From Dehalococcoides mccartyi (lineage in GTDB: Bacteria > Chloroflexota > Dehalococcoidia > UBA2979): a DNA stretch of 9,360 nucleotides. A program made the position numbers and the translations under genes. Where the stretch lies: contig CAMDAY010000075.1 of NCBI GenBank assembly GCA_945888895.1, positions 1-9,360 of the forward strand. The letters are read 5' to 3'. Positions 1 to 5,879 of this stretch are shown piece by piece. A model generated the notes under the pieces. That model saw nothing but the letters and a program-made list of their open reading frames with translations, made no database searches and was not told the origin of the DNA. How positions within the stretch are numbered: position 1 is the first letter of the stretch; the number at the start of each line of letters is the position of its first letter.

Positions 1-200
1 GCGATCGACTCCGGCTCGGTCAGCTCTTCCATCTCCTCGCGGATGTCGATGTACGCCTGCCGGTGGTTCCGGAACACGCGGAAGTGCGCGTCCAGGCGGA
101 TGTCGAGCGATGCCGGCTGGATGGCGTTCTCGCCGATGGGGTCGACGACGAGGCGCCCGGAATCCAGGGCTTCTTGGATGGAGTGATCGCTCAGAACCAC
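1..200 (-). CDS. dcd: dCTP deaminase, N-terminal part (runs off the left edge)
   Basis: Deaminates dCTP to dUTP (or, in bifunctional members, on to dUMP), feeding dTMP synthesis in the cytoplasm. The minus strand from GTG at 200-198 reads VVLSDHSIQEALDSG, then residues 28-44 read QPASLDIRLDAHFRVFR. The QPAS-D-RL and FRVFRNH blocks are the family signature of the Dcd N-terminus. Only 66 of roughly 190 residues are inside the window; the catalytic glutamate region is not, so mono- versus bifunctional type cannot be told. The GTG start is chosen because the homology begins there and a GAGG Shine-Dalgarno (211-208) sits about 7-8 bases upstream. It lies 135 bases downstream of the small membrane ORF on the same strand, with a perfect palindrome in the gap, so it may have its own promoter. 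Identity is recognised by eye from conserved blocks. Confidence 0.88.
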   Translation of the reverse strand, partial: MVLSDHSIQEALDSGRLVVDPIGENAIQPASLDIRLDAHFRVFRNHRQAYIDIREEMEELTEPESI

Positions 201-310
201 GGGGCTACCTCGACGCGGGGAGCGGAGGGCTGGACGAGCCCGAGCGTACCACCGGCGCTCCGAAGCCGCTTCCGCCTCGAGCCCCGCTGGTCCGGACGCC
301 GGGCATACCG

Positions 311-328
311 TCGCGGGTCGACCCGCGA
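311..328. repeat. 18-bp perfect palindrome in the gap before dcd
   Basis: TCGCGGGTCGACCCGCGA is its own reverse complement (9 + 9 bases centred on GTCGAC). As RNA it folds to a 7-bp GC-rich stem with a UCGA tetraloop. It starts 7 bases after the stop codon of the small minus-strand ORF, where a transcription terminator would sit, but no T-tract follows in either direction. It could instead be a dimeric-repressor operator for dcd. Symmetry is seen directly; function is inference. Confidence 0.5.
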
Positions 329-335
329 ACGAGCC

Positions 336-503
336 CTACCCCAGCCCGCACCACAGCGCGAAGCGCGCCGTTGCCTCGCGGGCGCTCTCACCGAGGGTGA
401 CGGCGGCGAGCAGGGTCATGGCGTTGATCGCGAGCACCCAGCCGACGAGGCGCACGGTGCGGCGGTCGTGACGTGGGCGACCCCGCGTCGGGCGCGTCCA
501 CAT
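336..503 (-). CDS. Small one-span membrane protein, coupled to the HD-GYP gene
   Basis: Not recognised as a known family. The 55-residue product starts MWTRPTRGRPRHDRRT, an arginine-rich, probably cytoplasmic head. Residues 20-37 (VGWVLAINAMTLLAAVTL) form one membrane span, and a short tail ends ARFALWCGLG. The start ATG (503-501) overlaps the stop TGA (505-503) of the upstream HD-GYP gene as TGATG, an arrangement typical of translational re-initiation. Nearly every codon ends in G or C, as in the neighbouring real genes, and the stop is TAG at 338-336. By the positive-inside rule the N-terminus is cytoplasmic. It may be a small partner of the membrane phosphodiesterase, which is inference from coupling only. 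No strong separate Shine-Dalgarno is visible, which fits coupling. Confidence 0.7.
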   Translation of the reverse strand: MWTRPTRGRPRHDRRTVRLVGWVLAINAMTLLAAVTLGESAREATARFALWCGLG

Positions 504-1944
504 CAGGCGGAGCGCCGCTCGTCGTAGGTCAGGTGGTCCGCGGCGTACTGGTGCTCCCACTGGTCGATGATCGCGAGCAGCGCGTCCACGCAGCGCGGGT
601 CGAGCTGCGTGCCCGGGCCAGCCTCGATGATCGAGATCGCCTCCGCGCGGCCGCGTGCCTCGCGGTACGCGCGGTTGGATCGCAGCGCGTCGTACACGTC
701 CGCGACCGCGACGATGCGCGCCTCGACGGGGATCGCCTCGCCCGCGAGCTGGTCGGGGTAGCCGGTGCCGTCCCACCGCTCGTGATGGTGCCGCACGACG
801 GCCCGCTCGATCGGCCCTGTCACCGCCGCGGAGATCATCGTGTCGCCGCGCGTGGTGTGCTCCTTGATGACGTCGTACTCCTGGACGTCGAGGGGGCCGC
901 GCTTGTGCAGCACGGCATCCGGGATCCCGATCTTGCCGACGTCGTGCAGCAGGGCGCCTGCGGCGATCGCGCGCAGCCTCGGCGCGGGGACGCGCAGCTG
1001 CTGGCCGACGAGGATGGCGAGCGCAGCTACGCGCTCCCCGTGGCCCAGCGTGTATCCGTCTCGTCCCTCGAGCGCCGCGGTGAGGCCGAGGATCGACTCG
1101 GTCTGGCCGGAGCGGAGCTGGGTCATCACGTCGGAGGTCGTCAGCTGCTCGATCGACTTCAGTGCGCGACCTCGACCGTATTCGGACACGACCGCGAAGA
1201 GGACGGTCGCGCACCCGAGGACGAGTTGCACGTGGTACAGCCAGAACGTCCCGCGCCACGTCGTCGCGAGATGCATCGAGATCTGTGCCTCGGCGACGAG
1301 GAGCGCGGCCACGGTGACTGCGCCGTACAGCGGGAGTCCGCTGCGCCGGTAGCCGATGAAGTACCGCACCGCGGCGATCACGCAGAGGCCGACGACGATC
1401 ACCACCTGAGCGCGGGCGATCGTCAGGCTCTGTGCGAACCAGAGCGGCACGATCTCGGGACGAAGGATGGCCGTCGCGCCGTAGGCGAGCAGCGACGTGA
1501 TCCCGGCGAGGAGGATCGCCCCCGGAACCTCGACGCCGCGTTCGGGATCCGCCCGCGCCAGTCGATCGAACTGGCGACGAGGAGCGCGCTGCAGGAGAGG
1601 AAGGCGAGGCGGCCGCTGAAGCCGATCACCGCGCTGTATTCGCCGCGGATGAGCATGCCCGGCGTCGTGAGTGCATGGACGGCGAACAGGCCCGCCATCA
1701 TCAGGAAGGCCATCGCGAGCCACAGCAGCCGAGGATTGGGCGACCGGAGGACGACGACGCTCACAGTCGCCGCGAGCAGCGCGCAGATGGCGGACACCAG
1801 CGTCACCACCTGGATGTGGCCGAGCGGCGACTTCCACTGGAGCAGCAGGTCAAGGCTGGGCTGGTTCTGCAGCACCCACAGTGCCGCCGTAGACGCCACG
1901 ACGACCAACGCCCATGGCAGGATCTCGGGTAGTGCTCGGCGCAT
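503..1944 (-). CDS. Membrane-anchored HD-GYP cyclic di-GMP phosphodiesterase, frameshifted
   Basis: Predicted to hydrolyse cyclic di-GMP in response to a membrane or extracellular signal. Two overlapping minus-strand frames carry one gene. The first, from ATG 1944-1942, gives about four hydrophobic spans (for example ALVVVASTAALWVL and LLWLAMAFLMMAGLFAV). The second supplies about four more spans, then a complete HD-GYP domain. Visible metal and substrate motifs are HGERV, HDVGK (932-946), HTTRGD, HHHERWDGTGYP (GYP at 755-763) and VADVYDALRSNRAYR; none of the hallmark residues is missing. One missing base near 1519-1523 accounts for the break; restoring it gives 1443 bases and 480 residues, with H334/D335 and GYP 395-397. 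The start has a GGGGTG-type ribosome site about 8 bases upstream. The 8-span sensor is not matched to a named family. The break could be a sequencing error or a true mutation. The gene ends in TGATG overlap with a small membrane ORF. Confidence 0.85.
1519..1523. other. Probable frameshift site in the HD-GYP gene (C5 run, G5 on the coding strand)
   Basis: On the minus strand the N-terminal frame reads ...NAASRFRG up to this run and then loses hydrophobic character. The frame one base earlier reads GAILLAGITSLLAYG immediately after it and continues to the HD-GYP domain. Adding one G to the five-G run joins both into a 480-residue protein. The exact base is not certain; the switch lies roughly between 1505 and 1590. 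Confidence 0.6.
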
Positions 1945-2065
1945 CTGGACACCCCGGAACGCGCGCGATCAGAGATGACCGCCTCGGGTCGGAGTATCGG
2001 CAGACTGAACGAACTTATTGAGCCTGTAATGCCCTCGCACGGCATTCGTATCGCGGCAGGCGCTC

Positions 2066-2839
2066 CTACTGGATGTCGTACAAGACCGAGACGGTCAGTT
2101 GGAGTGTCTGCTCGCCGGGGTTCAGCGGCGTCGCCGCGTCCATCGCACCGCCTGCGTTCGCTGTGCGCGCCAGCGGCGGGACACTGCCGTTGGTGGACTC
2201 CGAGATCGCGCGCGCCGCGCCAAGGGTCACGCCGGCAGCCTTCGCCAGCACCTCGGCGCGCGCGCGGGCGTTCTTGACGGCCTCCTCGCGCGCTTGGGAC
2301 AGGAACTGCTCCGGCTTGTCGACGGTGAACGAGATGCCGTTCACCCGCACTGCGTTCCCACCCGCCGCGACCGCCGCGTCGAGGATCTCGGATGCGCTAT
2401 CGAGGTTGCGGACGGTGACCTGCAGCTGGTTGGAGACCTGGTAGCCGCGGATTGTCGGCGTGCCGGTGCCGCCGGGGTTGTTCGCGTACTGCGGGGTGAT
2501 GCTCAGGTTCTGCGTCTGGAGATCCTTGTCGGCGATACCCTTCTGTTTCAGCGCCGCCTGCACCTTGGTCATCGCCTCCGCGGCGCTGTTGCGAGCGCCC
2601 GCCACCGTCACCTCCGTGGTCTGCACGCCGATGTTCAAGCGAGCGATGTCCGGCTTCACGGCGACGGTTGCGGAGCCCGTGACGGTGATCCCCGTCTGCT
2701 GCGGTGCGGCGACCGTCACCTCCGTCTTCGGGGTGCAGGCGAGCGCCGCGAGCGCGGCGACGGCGACCGCGCCGCCGAGGAGCCCGCGCAGCGCGCGGCG
2801 ACGGGTGATTGAGGTGGGGGCAAGGATTGACTCGGGCAT
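2066..2839 (-). CDS. SIMPL-domain (DUF541) lipoprotein
   Basis: A 257-residue exported protein of the SIMPL/DUF541 family, whose members are periplasmic or surface proteins linked to envelope or oxidative stress; the biochemical activity of the family is poorly defined. The N-terminus has an RRRALRG stretch, a hydrophobic core (GGAVAVAALAALAC) and a cysteine at residue 35, so it looks like a lipoprotein with a twin-arginine-like n-region. The -3 position is Ala rather than Leu, so the lipobox is imperfect. The SIMPL domain starts at about residue 50 with GITVTGSATVAVKPDIARL. It continues through LQTQNLSITPQY and GYQVSNQLQVTVRN, and ends QLTVSVLYDIQ. ATG 2839-2837 has an AAGGA ribosome site about 7 bases upstream. 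It begins 46 bases after the anti-sigma stop codon, so it is likely the third gene of the sigma operon. Confidence 0.9.
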   Translation of the reverse strand: MPESILAPTSITRRRALRGLLGGAVAVAALAALACTPKTEVTVAAPQQTGITVTGSATVAVKPDIARLNIGVQTTEVTVAGARNSAAEAMTKVQAALKQKGIADKDLQTQNLSITPQYANNPGGTGTPTIRGYQVSNQLQVTVRNLDSASEILDAAVAAGGNAVRVNGISFTVDKPEQFLSQAREEAVKNARARAEVLAKAAGVTLGAARAISESTNGSVPPLARTANAGGAMDAATPLNPGEQTLQLTVSVLYDIQ

Positions 2840-2885
2840 GGGATGTTCCTTCCAGGCGGGAAGGCCATCGCCTCTTCCGCCTCGG

Positions 2886-4187
2886 TTACCTGGAGTGACG
2901 CCGCCGCGCGGCGAACTGGGCGACGGAGGCGCCGCCGAGGAGCACCGTCAGCGCGCCGAGCGCAGCCACCGTGCCTCCTGTCCAGTCAGACGACGGCGCG
3001 GCGGCATCGGTTCCGGCGGGGGCCGGAGCGCGCATCGCCTCGACCGCAACCGGCGTGGGGGCCGGGACGTACATCGGGTTCTCGACCACCGTACCGGTGT
3101 CTGGCGTGGGCCGTGCGAAGACCGGTCCGGCATCGCGAGGATCAGGACGGAACGGGTCGGCACCGGTTGCGGTGGCCGCGGGGCCGGCCTCCGAGAACGC
3201 GGCCACCGTCGCCGTGGCGGTGGCCAGGGCCGTCGCCGCCTGCGGTGTGGCGCCGGACGAGGGCGTCCCGAGCAGCCTTGGCGGCGGGCTGGCGGGGGGA
3301 GCAGTGGCCGGGGCGGCACCCGCCGGGCCAGTGGTGGCCGTCGGGACGCCTACAGGGCCGAACGGGCTCGGCGCGATCGTGCCGCTGCCAGTTGTGGCGC
3401 CGCCCATGCCGCCCCCCGCACCAGCAGGCCCCGCGCCGTGCGGAGGGGGGTCGGTCGGAGCAGGGGCAGTGGCGGTCGCGGTCGCCGGGGCGGCGCTTGG
3501 CGGCGGGTTCTCGGAGGCGCTGCCGCTCGCGGGCGTGCCGGGAGCGGGGGCAGTCGCGGGTGCGAACGCAGGGGCGGCGCTGGGCGTGCCGGCTGGAGCG
3601 GTACCCGGCGTCGCGGCGCCCGGAGCGACTGCGCCTGCTGCGCCCGCGCCGGGAGACGCCGAACGCGGAGTCGTGTTCGCGATGGGGGTCGAGGTCGGCG
3701 CGGCGGGCGGCGCCGCGTTCGCGCTGTCGTTCTTCGGCGCAGGTTGGCCGCCAGCCTGCCCGCCAGCCTGATTGGCAGCGGAGGAAGCGGACTCACGCGG
3801 GGCGGTCGCGAAGACGACCGGGGTGTCGCCCGCGCTGCTGCTGTTGGTCAGGGCCACGACGAACAGCAGCGCGGCGACGCCGGTGCCCGCGCGCGTGGCC
3901 CACTCGAGGCGGCGAGGGCCGACTCGGACGGGGGCCGGTGGCGCGAGCAGCGCGAAGGAGCGCGGGGCGCGCACGGTGCCGATCCCGGCCAGTGCGATGC
4001 GCACCTGCCGGAGGTCGTCCACGTGGTCCCGAGCCACCTCGCTGGAGGCGAGTTCGGCCTCGAAGGCCACCCGCTCCGCTTCGGTGAGCTCCCCGTCGAT
4101 GTATGCGGACGCACGCTCCTGGAGCCGCTCCAGCGGGGTAGTAGGAGCCTCCAGGGCACGTCGTCGCCACCACATCATGGGGTTCAC
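2886..4187 (-). CDS. Membrane anti-sigma factor, zinc-ligand-free, with long Pro/Ala/Thr linker
   Basis: Predicted to hold the adjacent ECF sigma factor inactive at the membrane. Residues 20-66 resemble an anti-sigma domain (ASAYIDGELTEAERVAFEAE, then LASSEVARDHVDDLRQV). Where zinc-binding members have H-x3-C-x2-C, this protein has E45, S49 and A52, and all 433 residues contain no cysteine. A juxtamembrane APRSFALL segment precedes a membrane span at about 100-115. Residues 120-400 are a low-complexity Ala/Pro/Thr/Gly/Ser linker, presumably outside the cytoplasm. A second hydrophobic segment (406-427) ends in RRRHSR, which would put the C-terminus back in the cytoplasm. The start is GTG 4187-4185, overlapping the sigma stop as GTGA. 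ATG at residue 4, with a GGTGA ribosome site, is an alternative start. The role rests on position and the N-terminal pattern; the linker matches nothing I recognise. Confidence 0.82.
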   Translation of the reverse strand: MNPMMWWRRRALEAPTTPLERLQERASAYIDGELTEAERVAFEAELASSEVARDHVDDLRQVRIALAGIGTVRAPRSFALLAPPAPVRVGPRRLEWATRAGTGVAALLFVVALTNSSSAGDTPVVFATAPRESASSAANQAGGQAGGQPAPKNDSANAAPPAAPTSTPIANTTPRSASPGAGAAGAVAPGAATPGTAPAGTPSAAPAFAPATAPAPGTPASGSASENPPPSAAPATATATAPAPTDPPPHGAGPAGAGGGMGGATTGSGTIAPSPFGPVGVPTATTGPAGAAPATAPPASPPPRLLGTPSSGATPQAATALATATATVAAFSEAGPAATATGADPFRPDPRDAGPVFARPTPDTGTVVENPMYVPAPTPVAVEAMRAPAPAGTDAAAPSSDWTGGTVAALGALTVLLGGASVAQFAARRRHSR

Positions 4188-4717
4188 CGCCTGTCACTCA
4201 GACGCTGGGCAACCTCGGAGAGTTCCCGGGATTCGAGAATGACCTCACGCAGCCTCGATCGGGCGCGGCTGAGGCGTGACTTTACGGTGCCGAGCGCGAC
4301 CCCGGTGGCCGCCGCAATCTCCGCGTAGTCCATGCCGTGGATGTCCGACATCACGATGACCTCCCGCCAGTCCGGGGGAAGCGTTGCGAGCGCCACCTCG
4401 ATGGCTGCGCGCACCTCGCCCTGCTCGGCCACGCCCTCCGGGCTCGGCCCCGGCTCCGGCGGATCGATGTCCGCGCGGTCCGGGTCGTCACGCGCGGCAT
4501 CCAGGCTGGTGGTGGGGCGTCGTACGCCCTTGCGGAGCTCGTCGCGGGCGCGGTTCGCGGCAATGGTGAACAACCATGAGCGGAACGAGCCGCCCCGGAA
4601 GGTGTCGATGTGCCGCCACGCGGAGACGAACGCCTCCTGCGTTACGTCCTCGGCCGCTTCGCGATGGGTAAGCATCCGCAGCACGAGCGAGAAGACGTGG
4701 TCCTGGTAGCGCAGCAC
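4184..4717 (-). CDS. ECF-type RNA polymerase sigma factor (sigma-70 family)
   Basis: An alternative sigma factor that directs RNA polymerase to a stress or envelope regulon. Region 2 is clear: LRYQDHVFSLVLRML, then REAAEDVTQEAFVSAWRHID and FRSWLFTIAANRARDELRKG. An acidic linker follows (DDPDRADIDPPEPGP). Region 4 then reads ALATLPPDWREVIVMSDIHG and TGVALGTVKSRLSRARSRLR, a helix-turn-helix. The 177-residue length given here starts at GTG 4717-4715, the only ATG/GTG/TTG codon after the upstream in-frame stop. That start cuts into the first helix of region 2, because in-frame residues FNAIV just upstream are family-like, and it has no Shine-Dalgarno. ATG 4787-4785 in the neighbouring frame gives a typical acidic leader ending DPALDDL, so the true start is probably there with a one-base indel near 4730. 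The stop overlaps the anti-sigma start as GTGA. Confidence 0.9.
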   Translation of the reverse strand: MLRYQDHVFSLVLRMLTHREAAEDVTQEAFVSAWRHIDTFRGGSFRSWLFTIAANRARDELRKGVRRPTTSLDAARDDPDRADIDPPEPGPSPEGVAEQGEVRAAIEVALATLPPDWREVIVMSDIHGMDYAEIAAATGVALGTVKSRLSRARSRLREVILESRELSEVAQRLSDRR

Positions 4718-4787
4718 GATCGCATTGAACGAGGTCGTCGAGGGCGGGATCGGACTCCGCGCCGGAGCGCGGCTGGGCAGAGGTCAT
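4718..4787 (-). other. Probable true N-terminus of the sigma factor in a shifted frame
   Basis: From ATG 4787-4785 the minus strand reads MTSAQPRSGAESDPALDDL, a usual acidic ECF leader. The next frame then supplies FNAIV followed by LRYQDHVF. Removing one base close to 4730 would join them (DDL-FNAIVLRYQ). The sigma frame itself has a stop overlapping that ATG and no ATG/GTG/TTG until 4717. A GAGG lies about 13 bases before the ATG, which is long for a ribosome site. Confidence 0.5.
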
Positions 4788-4879
4788 GCAGCAGGACCGC
4801 CTCGCGTGGTACGCGGGCCGGAGGTTAGCATGCGCTCCCGCTATCCGAACGTGAGCAGATCGCACAGGAGACGCCGAAC
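4788..4879. promoter_or_regulatory. Divergent intergenic region between sigma operon and aldolase
   Basis: About 90 bases separate the leftward sigma operon from the rightward aldolase gene, so promoters for both should lie here or just inside the coding ends. I see no -35/-10 pair good enough to place. The only clear site is the aldolase ribosome-binding AGGAG at 4866-4870, 9 bases before ATG 4880. Autoregulation of the sigma operon is common for ECF factors but cannot be shown from this sequence. Confidence 0.45.
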
Positions 4880-5710
4880 ATGCCGCTAGCAGGGGCGAAC
4901 GAGTTGCTCGCGGCGGCCGAGCGAGGTGGCTACGCCGTGCCCGGCTTCAACGTCTCCAACCTGGAGATGGCGCTGGGCGTGATCGCGGCCGCCGAGGCGA
5001 AGCGCGCGCCGATCTTCCTGCAGTTCAACCCCAGCAACCTCGACCACATCGGCGGCGTCGAGGTGGCGGCGGCGGTCGGGCGGACGCTCGCTGCGCGCGC
5101 CACCGTGCCGGTCGCGATCCACCTGGACCACGCGCCGACGGTGGCGCTGATCCGGCAGGCGATCCGCGCGGGATTCACCTCGCTCATGTTTGATGGCTCC
5201 ACGTTCCCGCTCGAACGCAACCGCCGCGAGACGATGGAGGCGTACGCCGCCGCGCAGGAGGCGCGTCTCGGCCTCGAGGCGGAACTCGGCCACGTGGGAG
5301 GGCGCGAGGCGGGCGTGCGCACCTCCGAGATGGCGCTGACTGACCCCGAAAGCGCGGCGCGCTTCGTGCAGGAGACGCGCGTCACCTCGCTGGCCGTCTC
5401 GATCGGCACCGCACACGGCATGGCGGGCGAGGTGCGCCTCGACCTGCTCGCGGAGCTGCGGATCGCGACCCGGTCGCTGCCACTGGTGCTGCACGGCGGC
5501 TCCGGCGTGACGCCGCGCGACCTGCGCGCCTCCGTCCTCGGCGGCATTCGCAAGGTGAACATCAGCACGGAGATCCACGCCGCGTTCACGCGCGGCATCG
5601 CCGGTGCCACGGGCAACGACCCCCGCCCCGCACTCCGCGCCGGCCGCGACGCCGTCGCTGCCGTCGCCGAGGAGCGCATCGACCTGCTGGGCGCCGCCGG
5701 ACGCGCCTAG
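4880..5710 (+). CDS. Class II fructose-/tagatose-bisphosphate aldolase family protein
   Basis: A zinc-dependent aldolase that splits a ketose 1,6-bisphosphate into dihydroxyacetone phosphate and glyceraldehyde 3-phosphate (glycolysis, gluconeogenesis or tagatose use). The 276 residues cover the family end to end. Visible motifs: GYAVPGFNVSNLEM near the start; HLDH at 81-84 (catalytic Asp83, zinc His84); FDGS at 104-107; EAELGHVGG around 133-141; GTAHG at 176-180 (zinc His179); LHGGSGV at 204-210 (zinc His205); and KVNISTE at 225-231. All expected metal ligands are present. Length and motif spacing resemble the short GatY/KbaY-like and Bacillus-type FbaA group rather than the longer E. coli FbaA. 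Substrate (fructose versus tagatose bisphosphate) cannot be fixed from sequence, so no symbol is given. ATG has an AGGAG site 9 bases upstream. It appears to be transcribed alone; two hairpins follow it. Confidence 0.93.
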   Translation: MPLAGANELLAAAERGGYAVPGFNVSNLEMALGVIAAAEAKRAPIFLQFNPSNLDHIGGVEVAAAVGRTLAARATVPVAIHLDHAPTVALIRQAIRAGFTSLMFDGSTFPLERNRRETMEAYAAAQEARLGLEAELGHVGGREAGVRTSEMALTDPESAARFVQETRVTSLAVSIGTAHGMAGEVRLDLLAELRIATRSLPLVLHGGSGVTPRDLRASVLGGIRKVNISTEIHAAFTRGIAGATGNDPRPALRAGRDAVAAVAEERIDLLGAAGRA

Positions 5711-5748
5711 CCCTCAAGGCTCGCGCGGCCCGCACGTCTGAATCGAGC

Positions 5749-5815
5749 GTGACGCCACGTCGGCGGTCACTCGAAGCCCGCAGGTCAGGATCAGGCGCGC
5801 GCGGGTATCCCGCGC
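5749..5815 (+). terminator. Two GC-rich hairpins after the aldolase gene, possible terminator
   Basis: The stronger hairpin has 7-bp arms GCGCGGG (5799-5805) and CCCGCGC (5809-5815) with a TAT loop. A second pairs GTGACGCC (5749-5756) with GGCGGTCAC (5762-5770), with one bulged base. Neither has a T-tract after it, so if they end transcription they are not classical intrinsic terminators. They sit 40-105 bases past the aldolase stop. Confidence 0.3.
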
Positions 5816-5860
5816 ATGAGCCCGAGAGCGACCTGAAATAGTGCTAGCGGGGCGCGTCGA

Positions 5861-5866
5861 TATACT
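5861..5866 (+). promoter_or_regulatory. -10 box (TATACT) of a probable leaderless promoter for signal peptidase I
   Basis: TATACT matches the sigma-70 -10 consensus in 5 of 6 bases and stands out in this GC-rich DNA. A start site about 7 bases downstream would fall at 5873-5874, at the in-frame GTG (5874) and 6 bases before ATG 5880. No good -35 box lies 16-18 bases upstream and there is no Shine-Dalgarno before the start. This fits leaderless transcription; it is inference from spacing. Confidence 0.5.
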
Positions 5867-5879
5867 CGAAGACGTGACC

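Noticed and set aside
473..1978. Plus-strand open frame of about 500 codons opposite the HD-GYP gene
   Set aside because: It is Arg/Asp/His-rich with no domain motif, and mirrors a minus-strand gene whose catalytic motifs are all present; long antisense frames are expected in DNA this GC-rich.
1990..2015. GATACT on the minus strand as a -10 box for the HD-GYP gene
   Set aside because: Only 4 of 6 bases match and no -35 partner lies at usable spacing; not strong enough to annotate.
2028..2046. 6-bp inverted repeat AATGCC/GGCATT with a 7-base loop after the SIMPL gene
   Set aside because: The stem is short and no T-tract follows on the minus strand; too weak to call a terminator.
2990..3770. 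Ala/Pro/Thr-coding tract considered as a tandem repeat array
   Set aside because: The codons are repetitive in composition but I could find no regular repeat unit or period; it reads as a low-complexity protein linker.
2460..4328. Plus-strand open frame of about 620 codons, and others nested with it, opposite the anti-sigma gene
   Set aside because: Its content is Gly/Arg/Ala repeats made by the complement of the Ala/Pro/Thr linker; it has no recognisable domain or ribosome site.
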